Source of the DNA: Bacillota bacterium | GTDB taxonomy: Bacteria > Bacillota > Clostridia > Peptostreptococcales > Anaerovoracaceae | NCBI GenBank assembly: GCA_017442785.1 | Contig: JAFRZB010000017.1 | Span: 1-38,731 of the forward strand | Length of the DNA: 38,731 bases | Direction of reading: 5' to 3' | In this document: positions 24,796 to 34,243 of the stretch, in pieces | How the letters are laid out: each line of letters opens with the position of its first letter | Position numbering within the stretch: the stretch's first letter is position 1 | Position numbers and translations under genes: made by a program | Notes under the pieces: generated by a model | Database searches by the model: none | What the model was told of the DNA's origin: nothing | Seen by the model: only the letters and a program-made list of their open reading frames with translations

Positions 24796-26520
24796 ATGTC
24801 AGTTGAATTCTGGTTTTTGATAGGCGCCGCATTAGTCTTCTGGATGCAGGCCGGGTTCGCGATGGTGGAGACAGGTTTTACCAGGGCCAAGAACGCCGGC
24901 AACATCATAATGAAGAACCTCATGGACTTTTGCATAGGCACCGTAGTCTTCTCTTTGCTCGGATACTCCCTGATGATGGGCGAGGACGCGTTCTTCGGCC
25001 TTATCGGGATACCCAATCTGGAGCTGTTCACGCATTTTAAGGAGTTCATAGCCTCCCCCGCCGACGGCTTTACGGACGCGAGCTACTTCGTGTTCAACCT
25101 GGTGTTCTGCGCTACTACCGCAACGATAGTATCCGGAGCCATGGCCGAAAGGACCAAGTTCTCGGCGTACTGCGTGTACTCGGGAGTAATAAGCCTTGTG
25201 ATCTATCCCATAGAAGCGCACTGGATCTGGGGCGGCGGCTGGCTGAGCAGGCTGGGCTTCCACGATTACGCGGGCTCCTGCGCCATACATATGGTAGGCG
25301 GCATAGCAGCGCTGATAGGCGCCATACTTCTTGGACCGCGCATCGGCAAATACGTTACCGATAAAAACGGCAAGGTCACCAAGGTAAACGCCATACCCGG
25401 CCATTCAATCCCGCTGGGCGCGCTGGGCGTGTTCATACTCTGGCTCGGCTGGTATGGCTTCAACGGAGCTGCGGCAACGTCGGTATCGGAGCTCTCTTCG
25501 ATATTCCTGACCACTACCATAGCACCCTCCGTAGCTACCTGCACCACCATGATCTACACCTGGATAAAGAACGGCAAGCCGGATGTATCCATGTGCCTGA
25601 ACGCCTCTCTTGCGGGGCTCGTGGGAGTTACCGCAGGCTGCGACGCATTCGACGCCTTAGGCGCCGCGGTCGTAGGCATAGTCTCCGGAATACTTGTCGT
25701 AGTAGTCGTAGAGACGCTTGACCTTAAGCTCCATGTAGACGATCCGGTCGGTGCCGTTGGAGTGCACTGCGCTAACGGCATCTGGGGCACCATTGCCGTA
25801 GGGCTTCTGGCAAACCCGGACGCTCCGGCAGGCCTTTCCGGACTGCTCTACACAGGAAGCTTTAATCAGCTGGGCCTGCAGTTATTAGGATTTATTGCCG
25901 TAGCAGCCTGGGCAGCCGTTACCATGACGGTATTCTTCAGGATACTTAAGAAGGCGGACTTCCTTCGGGCAGAGCCTGCGGACGAGCTTTCCGGCCTTGA
26001 CATAAGCGAGCACGGACTTCCCAGCGCCTACGCGGACTTCATGCCGGCAGTCGATAAATACGCCGAGTTCGGCACGGGCGATCAGATAGTCGCCGTCACG
26101 GGGACTACGCCAGTAGCGGAAGCCGTACCCGTAAAGCGCGAAGCTGCATTCAGGGCTGACGGTCACAAGTTCACCAAGGTGGAGATCGTCTTTAAGGAAG
26201 AAAAGCTCTACGCTCTTAAGGACGCCATGAGCAAGCTCGGGATCACCGGCATGACGGTATCCCACGTAATGGGCTACGGCATGCAGAAAGGACACACCGA
26301 ATACTACAGAGGCGTCGCGGTGGAGACGGACCTTAGGCCTAAGGTCCAGGTGGACATAGTCGTATCCAAGATACCTGTGCGCGACGTCATAGAGACCGCC
26401 AAGAAGGTCCTTTATACAGGCCACATCGGCGACGGCAAGATATTCGTATACGACGTGGAGAACGTTGTAAAGGTGCGCACCGGCGAGGAGGGCTACGATG
26501 CTCTTCAGGACGTCGAATGA
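24796..26520 (+). CDS. amt: Ammonium transporter fused to a PII signal domain
   Basis: A 574-residue fusion. Residues 1 to about 400 are an Amt channel with eleven membrane segments; the pore histidines lie in CAIHMVGGIAALIGA and VGVHCANGIWGTIAVG, and FWMQAGFAMVETGFTRAKNAGN is the family signature. After a linker, residues 457-574 are a PII (GlnB/GlnK) domain with T-loop GYGMQKGHTEYYRGV (Tyr504 at the modifiable position) and B-loop TGHIGDGKIFV. In other bacteria free PII plugs Amt when nitrogen is plentiful; here the brake is covalently attached. No separate glnB/glnK gene is in the window. Its end overlaps purF by 23 bases. Confidence 0.95.
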   Translation: MSVEFWFLIGAALVFWMQAGFAMVETGFTRAKNAGNIIMKNLMDFCIGTVVFSLLGYSLMMGEDAFFGLIGIPNLELFTHFKEFIASPADGFTDASYFVFNLVFCATTATIVSGAMAERTKFSAYCVYSGVISLVIYPIEAHWIWGGGWLSRLGFHDYAGSCAIHMVGGIAALIGAILLGPRIGKYVTDKNGKVTKVNAIPGHSIPLGALGVFILWLGWYGFNGAAATSVSELSSIFLTTTIAPSVATCTTMIYTWIKNGKPDVSMCLNASLAGLVGVTAGCDAFDALGAAVVGIVSGILVVVVVETLDLKLHVDDPVGAVGVHCANGIWGTIAVGLLANPDAPAGLSGLLYTGSFNQLGLQLLGFIAVAAWAAVTMTVFFRILKKADFLRAEPADELSGLDISEHGLPSAYADFMPAVDKYAEFGTGDQIVAVTGTTPVAEAVPVKREAAFRADGHKFTKVEIVFKEEKLYALKDAMSKLGITGMTVSHVMGYGMQKGHTEYYRGVAVETDLRPKVQVDIVVSKIPVRDVIETAKKVLYTGHIGDGKIFVYDVENVVKVRTGEEGYDALQDVE

Positions 26521-27943
26521 CAGACATTTAAACGAAGAATGCGGGGTGTTCGGGATATGGTCCCGGACACCCTTTGGGCTTGCGAACGTAGTCTACTACG
26601 GGCTTTACGCTCTGCAGCACAGGGGCCAGGAGAGCGCAGGGATAGTAGTCAATGACGACGGAACTTTCCGCGCCTGCAGAGAGCTCGGGCTTGTAAGCGA
26701 GGTGTTCTCGCATGAAAAGTTGGATGCCCTCGGGACAGGCGGAATAGCGGTCGGACATGTACGCTACGCCACGACCGGTGACGACAGCAGACGCAACATC
26801 CAGCCTCTTCTTATAAACCACCGCAAAGGAAGGATGGCTCTTGCGCACAACGGAAACCTCACCAACTCTTCCGCACTCAGGAAGGCTCTGGAAGACAGAG
26901 GCTCCATCTTCCATACCACTACGGATTCTGAAGTCATAGCGTACATCATAGTCCAGGAAAGGCTCAGGCAGGGCAGCATAGAGCAGGCTGTGGCCTCCGC
27001 GATGGACATACTCGAAGGCGCCTATTCGCTGGTCATATCATCGCCCAGTAAGCTGATAGGAGCCCGAGATCCTTACGGATTCAGGCCGCTTTGCATGGGA
27101 CGCCGCCCGGACGGGAGCGTCATTCTAGCCTCAGAGACCTGCGCGCTGGATGCAGTGGGAGCAGAGTTCGTAAGGGACATAGAGCCCGGAGAAGTGGTGA
27201 CCGTAAGCAGCGAAGGAATAAGCTCCGATAAGAGCCGCTGCGGCAAATGTCCCAAACGTCTGTGCGTATTTGAATACATTTACTTTGCCAGACCGGATTC
27301 CGTAATTGACGGAAGGAGCGTCTGCCTTGCGCGTCAGCAGGCGGGAGCGTTCCTTGCGCAGGAGCACCCGGTAGAGGCAGACGTGGTGATAGGCGTTCCG
27401 GATTCCGGGCTTGACGCCGCCATAGGATACGCCGGCGCCTCCGGCATCCCCTACGCCATAGGCTTTACAAAGAATAAGTACATAGGCAGGACTTTCATAG
27501 CGCCGTCCCAGGACCAAAGAGAGTCCGGCGTGGACATAAAGCTAAACCCAATAAAAGCAGTGGTGGAAGGAAAGCGGGTAGTCCTTATAGACGACTCCAT
27601 AGTGCGCGGAACTACCTGCCGAAGGACCATAGAAACGCTGAGAAAAGCAGGCGCGGCAGAGATCCACATGAGGGTAAGCGCGCCGCCGTTCATATCCCCC
27701 TGCTATTACGGCACGGACATCGACAGCGACGAAGGCCTTATAGCAAACCACCACACACCGGAGGAGATCGCAAAGATCATAGGCGCGGATTCCCTCGGAT
27801 ACCTGAGCCTTCAGCACGCAATGCAGATGGCAGGAGGCTCCGGGACCGTATGCACAGCATGCTTCAGCGGAGAATATCCCACAGCTATACCGGATCTGTC
27901 TTCAAAGGACCGGTTCGAAAAAAAGATACACTCAGAGGACTGA
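26498..27943 (+). CDS. purF: Amidophosphoribosyltransferase
   Basis: A 481-residue enzyme for the first committed step of purine synthesis: glutamine plus PRPP to phosphoribosylamine. The Ntn glutaminase begins at Cys15 after a 14-residue propeptide (LNEECGVFG). RGQESAG and AHNGNLTNS are its substrate loops. The PRPP motif is VVLIDDSIVRGTT. Cys in RLCVFEYIYFARPDS, SPCYYGTD and TVCTACFSGEYP match the [4Fe-4S] ligands of the Bacillus-type enzyme, which is oxygen-labile. GAGGAGG stands six bases before the ATG, inside the amt gene. The other early purine genes are not nearby, so PurF is placed with glutamine supply rather than with its pathway. Confidence 0.95.
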   Translation: MLFRTSNDRHLNEECGVFGIWSRTPFGLANVVYYGLYALQHRGQESAGIVVNDDGTFRACRELGLVSEVFSHEKLDALGTGGIAVGHVRYATTGDDSRRNIQPLLINHRKGRMALAHNGNLTNSSALRKALEDRGSIFHTTTDSEVIAYIIVQERLRQGSIEQAVASAMDILEGAYSLVISSPSKLIGARDPYGFRPLCMGRRPDGSVILASETCALDAVGAEFVRDIEPGEVVTVSSEGISSDKSRCGKCPKRLCVFEYIYFARPDSVIDGRSVCLARQQAGAFLAQEHPVEADVVIGVPDSGLDAAIGYAGASGIPYAIGFTKNKYIGRTFIAPSQDQRESGVDIKLNPIKAVVEGKRVVLIDDSIVRGTTCRRTIETLRKAGAAEIHMRVSAPPFISPCYYGTDIDSDEGLIANHHTPEEIAKIIGADSLGYLSLQHAMQMAGGSGTVCTACFSGEYPTAIPDLSSKDRFEKKIHSED

Positions 27944-27944
27944 T

Positions 27945-29528
27945 ATGTGTTCGATAATAAGCTACTGCAGGGCGGACGTGCCGCCCGAAAAGATACAGGA
28001 GAGCCTGGACAGGACCGCTTCCAGAGGCCCCGACGGGAGCCGTGTCATAGATACCGGCAAAGGACTCATGGGCTTTCGAAGGCTTTCAATAATGGGTCTT
28101 ACTCCTTCCGGAATGCAGCCTTTCGAGCTGGACGGAAGCTACGTGGTCTGCAACGGAGAGCTCTACGGATTCGAAAAGCAGCGTGAGGAGCTGAAGAAAA
28201 AGGGCTATACCTTCAAAAGCGACAGCGACTGCGAGGTGATCCTCCCCATGTTCCGCGAGTACGGCACGGACATGTTCTCCATGCTGGACGCGGAATTCGC
28301 CTGCGTCATCTACGACGGAGACTGCGGAGAGTTCATCGCCGCGAGGGACCCCATAGGCATACGGCCCCTCTACTACGGGTGCGACGGGAGCGGCGCTATG
28401 ATCTTCGCCAGCGAAGCAAAGAACCTTGTGGGACTTACCGAAAAGATAATGCCCTTCCCTCCGGGACACTACTGGAGGGAAGGCTGCTTCTGCCGCTACG
28501 CGGACATGACAAAAGTCGACGAGGTCTGCCATGACGATCTTGAGACCGCATGCAAAAAAATACGCGAAAAGCTTATATGCGGAGTAAAAAAGCGTCTTGT
28601 ATCCGACGCGAAGGTGGGCTTCCTGCTCTCCGGAGGACTGGATTCCTCCCTGGTCTGCGCCATAGCGGCAAAGGAGAGCAAGGAGCCTGTAAAGACCTTT
28701 GCCATAGGCATGAGCGAGGACGCAATAGACCTTAAATACGCAAAGCAGGCAGCAGACTTCATTGGGGCCGACCACACGGAAGTATATATGACGCCGGAGG
28801 AAGTCATCGGCACGCTGGAAGAGCTCATTGCGCTTCTCGGCACCTTTGACATCACCACTATACGCGCCAGCATGGGCATGTACCTTGTGTGCAAAGCAAT
28901 TCATGAAAAAAGCGACATAAGAGTGATACTCACAGGAGAGATCTCTGACGAGCTCTTCGGATACAAATATACGGATTTTGCGCCTTCTGCGGAGGAGTTT
29001 CAAAAAGAGGCCGAAAAGCGCATACGCGAGATCCACATGTACGACGTGCTCAGAGCCGACCGCTGCATATCGGTAAACTCGCTGGAGGCGCGCGTTCCCT
29101 TCGGAGACCTGGACTTTGTAAAATACGTCATGAGCCTGGATCCGGAGATGAAGATGAACAGGTACAACAAGGGAAAATACCTTCTGCGCCACGCCTTCGA
29201 GGGCCTGAGGTATCTTCCGGACAACATACTCTGGCGCGAAAAGGCCGCCTTCTCCGACGCCGTGGGGCACTCCATGGTGGACTACCTCAAGGAATACGCG
29301 GAGGCGAAGTATACGGACGAAGAATTTGAGAAGCTTTGCGGCAAATACATCCACGCAAGGCCTTTCACCAAGGAATCTCTGCTCTACCGGGAGATATTCG
29401 AAAAGTACTACCCTGGCCAGTCAGAGATGATAGCGGACTTCTGGATGCCCAACAAGTCCTGGGAGGGATGCGACGTAGACGATCCTTCCGCCAGAGTGCT
29501 TTCGAACTACGGGGAGAGCGGAAAATGA
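27945..29528 (+). CDS. asnB: Asparagine synthetase (glutamine-hydrolysing)
   Basis: A 527-residue AsnB converting aspartate, glutamine and ATP to asparagine. The glutaminase nucleophile is Cys2 (MCSIISY); RTASRGPDGS, VVCNGELYG and FAARDPIGIRPLYYG-like elements mark the Ntn domain. The synthetase domain has the PP-loop SGGLDSS (229-235) and later ILTGEISDELFGYKY. Length fits the bacterial/plant short form. It starts one base after the purF stop and overlaps dapF by four bases, so it is firmly inside the operon. Confidence 0.92.
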   Translation: MCSIISYCRADVPPEKIQESLDRTASRGPDGSRVIDTGKGLMGFRRLSIMGLTPSGMQPFELDGSYVVCNGELYGFEKQREELKKKGYTFKSDSDCEVILPMFREYGTDMFSMLDAEFACVIYDGDCGEFIAARDPIGIRPLYYGCDGSGAMIFASEAKNLVGLTEKIMPFPPGHYWREGCFCRYADMTKVDEVCHDDLETACKKIREKLICGVKKRLVSDAKVGFLLSGGLDSSLVCAIAAKESKEPVKTFAIGMSEDAIDLKYAKQAADFIGADHTEVYMTPEEVIGTLEELIALLGTFDITTIRASMGMYLVCKAIHEKSDIRVILTGEISDELFGYKYTDFAPSAEEFQKEAEKRIREIHMYDVLRADRCISVNSLEARVPFGDLDFVKYVMSLDPEMKMNRYNKGKYLLRHAFEGLRYLPDNILWREKAAFSDAVGHSMVDYLKEYAEAKYTDEEFEKLCGKYIHARPFTKESLLYREIFEKYYPGQSEMIADFWMPNKSWEGCDVDDPSARVLSNYGESGK

Positions 29529-30316
29529 GATTCACGAAGATGCAGGGGCTGGGAAACGATTACCTGTATGTATACGGAGATGTGCCGGAAGACATAGAGA
29601 ACCTTTCAAGAATGCTGTCCGACAGACATTTCGGCGCAGGATCCGACGGGATGATATACATATCCACATCGGAAGCCGCGGATTTTAAGATGCGTATCTT
29701 CAACGCGGACGGAAGCGAAGCCATGATGTGCGGAAACGGCATACGCTGCGTGGGAAAGTACGTCTACGATAAAGGTTACACCGATAAGACGCGCCTTACC
29801 ATCGAAACGCTGTCCGGGATAAAGACTCTGGATCTGGACATACGCTGCGGCAGGGTAAGGTTCGTTTCCGTGGACATGGGGCGGGCCGAGGTAAGCGATG
29901 AAATGGAGATCCCTGTCGGAGAAGACATTGTGATCTGCACTCCGGTAAGCGTCGGAAACCCCCACGCGGTGATCTTTATCTCAGATATTGAAAAGGCCCC
30001 GGTATCAGCGCTCGGGCCTCAGCTGGAGAAACACAGCTTTTTCCCCGGCGGAGTCAACGTGGAATTCGTGCAGGTGATCTCGGACCGGAAGCTCCGCATG
30101 AGAGTCTGGGAGCGCGGGAGCGGCATCACCATGGCCTGCGGCACAGGTGCCTGCGCATCCGCTGCTGCGGCGGTCCGAAAAGGATACTGCAGATACGGAG
30201 AGCCGGTAACGGTGGTCCTGGACGGAGGGGAGCTTAAGATAAGCGTAAGCCCTGACGGCAGCATTACCATGAGCGGCCCGGCGGAATTCGTCTATGAAGG
30301 TGAGGTGCAGGAATGA
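29525..30316 (+). CDS. dapF: Diaminopimelate epimerase
   Basis: A 263-residue enzyme that converts LL- to meso-diaminopimelate for lysine and cell-wall synthesis. The paired catalytic cysteines are Cys69 in MMCGNGIRC and Cys205 in MACGTGAC; the start MRFTKMQGLGNDYL is the family N-terminus. ATG 29525 overlaps the asnB stop as ATGA. The following aminotransferase makes its substrate, so both steps of the short DapL route are adjacent. Confidence 0.95.
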   Translation: MRFTKMQGLGNDYLYVYGDVPEDIENLSRMLSDRHFGAGSDGMIYISTSEAADFKMRIFNADGSEAMMCGNGIRCVGKYVYDKGYTDKTRLTIETLSGIKTLDLDIRCGRVRFVSVDMGRAEVSDEMEIPVGEDIVICTPVSVGNPHAVIFISDIEKAPVSALGPQLEKHSFFPGGVNVEFVQVISDRKLRMRVWERGSGITMACGTGACASAAAAVRKGYCRYGEPVTVVLDGGELKISVSPDGSITMSGPAEFVYEGEVQE

Positions 30317-31500
30317 CTACTCCTAACATGCATTACGCGGATCTTAAGGATTCCTATCTTTTCTTCCATATAGCCCGGAAGACGAAGGCTTATCTTGATG
30401 CCCACCCGGGGACTCACCTTTACCGCTTGGGGATAGGAGACGTTTCTCTGCCCCTTTGCAAGGCCGTAATAAAGGCGCTCCATGAGGCAGTGGACGACCA
30501 GGCCTTAAAGGAGACCTTCCACGGCTACGTCTCCGAGCTTGGGCTCCCGGAGCTTAGATCCGCCATTGCGCAGCACTACAGAAAAAGAGACATCGGCCTT
30601 TCCGATGACGAGGTGTTCGTTTCGAGCGGGGCAAGCGATGAGCTTGGAGACATACTGGACCTTTTCGACAGATCCTCCTGCGCGCTCATAACAGAGCCGG
30701 CCTACCCCGCCTACGTGGACGCCAATGTTATAGCAGGAAGAGAGATAGTCCACCTGGCCTCGGGAAGGGAGAACGGATTCCTTCCCTCTCCGAGCCCGGA
30801 TACAAAGGCGGATATAATATACATCTGCTCTCCTAACAACCCCACCGGAGCGGTCTTCAGCAGACAGCAGCTTAAGGAATGGGTGGACTTTGCGAACGCG
30901 AATTCTTCCGTGATACTGTTTGACGCGGCCTATGAAGCGTTCATAGAAGATCCGGACCTTCCGAGGAGCATATTCGAGATCGAAGGCGCAAGGAAGTGCG
31001 CCATAGAGATATGTTCTCTTTCCAAGACGGCCGGCTTTACAGGGACAAGGCTCGGCTACACCGTCATACCTAAGGATCTGATCAGGAAAGGTATGTGCTT
31101 CAACGACATGTGGATACGCAACAGGACCACAAAGACCAACGGCGTGTCTTACATCATACAGAAAGGCGGAGCGGCGGTATTTACCGAAGAAGGACAGCGC
31201 CAGATACGCGGGAACATAGAGTATTACAAGGAAAACGCGCGGATACTGATGTGCGCCCTGGATAAGGCAGGGATATGGTACTGCGGCGGAAAGAACGCTC
31301 CGTACATATGGCTTCGCTGCCCGAACGGAATGGGAAGCTGGGAGTTTTTCGATTACCTCTTAAATGAGATACAGGTCGTGGGGACACCGGGAGAAGGCTT
31401 CGGAGCGTGCGGAGAAGGATATTTCAGGTTCTCCACCTTCGGAAGCCGTGAGGACACCGTCCGGGCGGCGGAAAGGCTGATCCGGCTCCTGGGCGACTGA
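30313..31500 (+). CDS. dapL: LL-diaminopimelate aminotransferase
   Basis: A 395-residue PLP-dependent class I/II aminotransferase that makes LL-diaminopimelate directly from tetrahydrodipicolinate using glutamate as amino donor. It begins NMHYADLKDSYLFFHIARK, close to the known DapL N-terminus. CSPNNPTGAVF (172-182) and the PLP lysine Lys238 in SLSKTAGFTGTRLGY are clear. It overlaps dapF by four bases (ATGA). It is the last gene of the GSIII operon; beyond it a weak 5-bp inverted repeat (CTGCG 31503-31507 with CGCAG 31527-31531) without a T-run precedes the glmS promoter. Confidence 0.93.
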   Translation: MTTPNMHYADLKDSYLFFHIARKTKAYLDAHPGTHLYRLGIGDVSLPLCKAVIKALHEAVDDQALKETFHGYVSELGLPELRSAIAQHYRKRDIGLSDDEVFVSSGASDELGDILDLFDRSSCALITEPAYPAYVDANVIAGREIVHLASGRENGFLPSPSPDTKADIIYICSPNNPTGAVFSRQQLKEWVDFANANSSVILFDAAYEAFIEDPDLPRSIFEIEGARKCAIEICSLSKTAGFTGTRLGYTVIPKDLIRKGMCFNDMWIRNRTTKTNGVSYIIQKGGAAVFTEEGQRQIRGNIEYYKENARILMCALDKAGIWYCGGKNAPYIWLRCPNGMGSWEFFDYLLNEIQVVGTPGEGFGACGEGYFRFSTFGSREDTVRAAERLIRLLGD

Positions 31501-31539
31501 ACCTGCGCGGAAGGTCCGGGGTCTTTCGCAGAATTTAAG

Positions 31540-31569
31540 TTGACAGAAGGCCTTTACGGGGTGCATAAT
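31540..31569 (+). promoter_or_regulatory. Sigma-A promoter of the glmS-pur operon
   Basis: TTGACA (31540-31545) and CATAAT (31564-31569) are separated by 18 bases. The transcript should start near 31576, three bases before the conserved leader block, giving a leader of only about 73 bases. Confidence 0.65.
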
Positions 31570-31578
31570 TACCTTGTA

Positions 31579-31634
31579 AAAGGCAATGGCGTCTTTGGGT
31601 CCGGAGACTCATTTGACGTCTGTTTTTTCTTTTT
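31579..31634 (+). promoter_or_regulatory. Attenuator-like leader of glmS, related to the GSIII leader
   Basis: AAAGGCAATGGCGTCT (31579-31594) matches the GSIII block at 15 of 16 bases. GGCGTC (31588-31593) pairs with GACGTC (31615-31620); after a small TT/TTT internal loop, TGGGT (31596-31600) pairs with ACTCA (31607-31611) around the six-base loop CCGGAG. A T-rich tail, TGTTTTTTCTTTTT, follows at 31621-31634, ending just before the weak ribosome site AGAGG (31638-31642). Compared with the GSIII helix, several pairs differ on both sides (ATGAG/CTCAT against TGGGT/ACTCA), which supports a conserved fold rather than only a conserved sequence. The structure is a strong terminator candidate. Confidence 0.75.
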
Positions 31635-31648
31635 GACAGAGGTATCAT

Positions 31649-33472
31649 ATGTGCGGAATTGTCGGATTTACAGGTGAACAGAGCGCAGCGCCCATCCTTT
31701 TGGACGGGCTTAAGAAACTGGAGTACAGGGGCTACGACTCCGCGGGCATAGCCGTGATGGACAAGGGCTGCATCTCCGTAAACAAGGTGACGGGGCGCAT
31801 CGCAAATCTTTGCGAGAAGACCCGCGACGGAGCCGCAGTCCAGGGAGCCGCCGGCATAGGCCACACCCGCTGGGCTACCCACGGGGCTCCCACGGAGGAG
31901 AACGCGCACCCGCACCTGAGCAACGACGGACGCTTTGCCGTGGTCCACAACGGAATAATAGAAAACTACCTCGCCCTAAGGGACGAGCTGATAAAGGACG
32001 GCTACCACTTCGACAGCGAGACCGATACTGAGGTTATAGTGCACCTCATAGAGATGTACTACAAGGGGGACATGAGAGACGCCCTTATCCGGACCGCCAA
32101 CCGCCTTAGAGGCTCCTACGCCCTTGGCGTCATCTGCTCCGAAGAGCCCGGAAAGCTCTACGCGGTGCGCGAGGCCAGTCCCCTTATACTGGGCGTGGGC
32201 GTGGACGAGAACTATTTCGCCTCAGACGTCACGGCGCTGGTAAACTACACCAGGAATGTCATATACCTTGAGGACGGAGAGTTCGCGGAGCTTTCGAAAA
32301 ACTCGGTAAAGGTCTTCGACTGCCTGGGAAAGCCGGTGGATAAAAAGGTAAGCCGCATACTCTGGGACGTTCAGGCTGCCGAAAAAGGCGGCTACGAGCA
32401 CTTCATGCTGAAAGAGATAATGGAACAGCCCGGAGCCGTAAAGGCTACCATTTCGCCCAGGATAAAGGACGGAAAGATAGTATTTGAGGAGCTTAAGCTT
32501 ACCGCAAAAGAGCTTCTTAGGATAAGAAAGATAGTGATCACCGCCTGCGGCTCAGCTTACTACGCGGGCTGCGCCGCAAGATACGCCCTTGAAAGGATAA
32601 GCCACATACCCGTGGAGGTGGAGCTTGCCAGCGAGCTCAGGTACAGCGACCCCATGATAGACAGCCATACGCTGCTTATAGTAATATCCCAGTCCGGCGA
32701 GACGGCCGATACCATTGCCGCCCTGAAGGAGTGCAAGGCCAGGGGCGCAAAGACGCTCGCCGTGGTAAACGTCGTGGGAAGCACCGTCGCGAAGCTTGCG
32801 GACAATGTCATATATACATGGGCAGGCCCCGAGATAGCCGTGGCCACCACCAAGGGCTATACCACCCAGGTGGCCGTTCTCTGCATGCTCGCGGTATGGC
32901 TTGCGGACAGGATGGGCATGGAAGACGACAACTACCAGCGGCACGTCAGGGAGCTGCAGGCCCTTCCCCGCATGATACAGCAGGCCATAGACATGAACTC
33001 CTCAATTCCGTCTCTTGCAAAGAAGTACCACGAGAGCAAGTCCCTGTTCTTCATAGGAAGGAATACGGACTACGCGGTGTCTTTGGAGGGAGCTCTTAAG
33101 ATGAAGGAGATATCATACCTTCACTCCGAGGCCTACGCCGCGGGAGAGCTTAAGCACGGCACCATAGCCCTTATAGAAGAGCACACGCCCGTAATAGCGC
33201 TCTGCTGCAATCCGGCCATCATGGAAAAGACTCTGAGCAACATCATAGAGGTAAAGTCCAGAGGCGCGGAGGTGCTGGCTCTTACGTTCAAAAACAACCA
33301 GAAGATAGTATCCGTGGCGGACGATCTGATGTTCATCCCCAAAGTCGACCCCCTGTTCTCCGCAGTTGTGGAGATAGTTCCCCTGCAGCTGCTTGCTTAT
33401 TACGTTGCAAAGGAAAATAAATGCGATATAGATAAACCTAAAAATCTTGCAAAATCTGTTACCGTGGAATAA
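31649..33472 (+). CDS. glmS: Glutamine-fructose-6-phosphate aminotransferase
   Basis: A 607-residue enzyme making glucosamine-6-phosphate from fructose-6-phosphate and glutamine, the entry to cell-wall amino sugars. Cys2 (MCGIVGFTG) is the glutaminase nucleophile, with YRGYDSAG and GHTRWATHG. Two SIS sugar-isomerase domains follow ([31 protein letters not shown]), and it ends LAKSVTVE as expected. Full length. It begins a second operon with purC 47 bp downstream. No room exists for the glmS ribozyme used by many Bacillota; a GSIII-like leader is there instead. Confidence 0.97.
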   Translation: MCGIVGFTGEQSAAPILLDGLKKLEYRGYDSAGIAVMDKGCISVNKVTGRIANLCEKTRDGAAVQGAAGIGHTRWATHGAPTEENAHPHLSNDGRFAVVHNGIIENYLALRDELIKDGYHFDSETDTEVIVHLIEMYYKGDMRDALIRTANRLRGSYALGVICSEEPGKLYAVREASPLILGVGVDENYFASDVTALVNYTRNVIYLEDGEFAELSKNSVKVFDCLGKPVDKKVSRILWDVQAAEKGGYEHFMLKEIMEQPGAVKATISPRIKDGKIVFEELKLTAKELLRIRKIVITACGSAYYAGCAARYALERISHIPVEVELASELRYSDPMIDSHTLLIVISQSGETADTIAALKECKARGAKTLAVVNVVGSTVAKLADNVIYTWAGPEIAVATTKGYTTQVAVLCMLAVWLADRMGMEDDNYQRHVRELQALPRMIQQAIDMNSSIPSLAKKYHESKSLFFIGRNTDYAVSLEGALKMKEISYLHSEAYAAGELKHGTIALIEEHTPVIALCCNPAIMEKTLSNIIEVKSRGAEVLALTFKNNQKIVSVADDLMFIPKVDPLFSAVVEIVPLQLLAYYVAKENKCDIDKPKNLAKSVTVE

Positions 33473-33519
33473 AATGTGTAATTATTGTTTGTTGGCATCT
33501 CACAAATCCGGAGGAGAAA

Positions 33520-34242
33520 ATGACTAAGAAGGAACAACTCTACGAGGGCAAGGCGAAGAAGGTATTCGCCACCGAAGACCCCTCGCTTCTGATAGTATCA
33601 TACAAGGACGACGCCACCGCCTTCAACGGCCTTAAGAAAGGCACCATTGAAGGAAAAGGCGTCATAAACAACCGCATGAGCAACGCCCTTATGAGACTGC
33701 TTGAGAAGAAAGGCATACCCACCCACTACGTTAAGGAGCTGAGCGACCGCGACACCCTCGTAAAGAAGGTCTCCATAGTGCCGCTCGAGGTGATAGTAAG
33801 AAACATCGCCGCCGGATCCTTCTCCAAAAGGTACGGCGTGGAAGAGGGGCTGCAGTTCTCATCTCCTACCATAGAGTTCTCCTACAAGAACGACGCCCTG
33901 GGCGATCCTCTCATAAACGAATATCACACAGTTGCCATAGGCCTTGCCGACGCTTCTGAGATCTACACCATAAAGAAGCTGGCCTTTGCGGTAAACGAGC
34001 AGCTGAAGGCATTCTGGGCGTCCTGCGGGGTCACCCTGGTAGACTTTAAGCTGGAGTTCGGAAAGCTTGCGGACGGCTCCATAGTCCTGGCGGACGAGAT
34101 AAGCCCTGACACCTGCAGGCTCTGGGACAGCGCCACAGGTGAGAAGCTGGACAAGGACCGCTTCCGCAGGGATCTCGGCGGCGTTGAGGACGCTTACCGA
34201 GAGATAATGAAGCGCCTTGAGGAACACATATCGGAGGCATAG
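33520..34242 (+). CDS. purC: SAICAR synthetase
   Basis: A 240-residue enzyme that joins aspartate to CAIR with ATP in purine synthesis. The N-terminus [31 protein letters not shown] and VEVIVRN-type segment ([20 protein letters not shown]) are family signatures, and [14 protein letters not shown] is the C-terminal motif. GGAGGAG precedes the ATG. The 47-bp gap after glmS holds no terminator or convincing promoter, so read-through from glmS is likely. Confidence 0.96.
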   Translation: MTKKEQLYEGKAKKVFATEDPSLLIVSYKDDATAFNGLKKGTIEGKGVINNRMSNALMRLLEKKGIPTHYVKELSDRDTLVKKVSIVPLEVIVRNIAAGSFSKRYGVEEGLQFSSPTIEFSYKNDALGDPLINEYHTVAIGLADASEIYTIKKLAFAVNEQLKAFWASCGVTLVDFKLEFGKLADGSIVLADEISPDTCRLWDSATGEKLDKDRFRRDLGGVEDAYREIMKRLEEHISEA

Positions 34243-34243
34243 C

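Noticed and set aside
29336-29524. Longer dapF reading frame starting inside asnB
   Set aside because: MRFTKMQGLGNDYL is the standard DapF start and overlaps the asnB stop as ATGA; the extension is only the shifted asnB frame.
31500-31648. glmS ribozyme upstream of glmS
   Set aside because: The space from the promoter to the ATG is about 80 bases and it is filled by the hairpin-terminator leader; none of the ribozyme core was recognised.
33473-33519. Independent promoter, terminator or purine riboswitch before purC
   Set aside because: The 47-bp gap is too short for the riboswitch and shows no -35/-10 pair or hairpin with a T-run.
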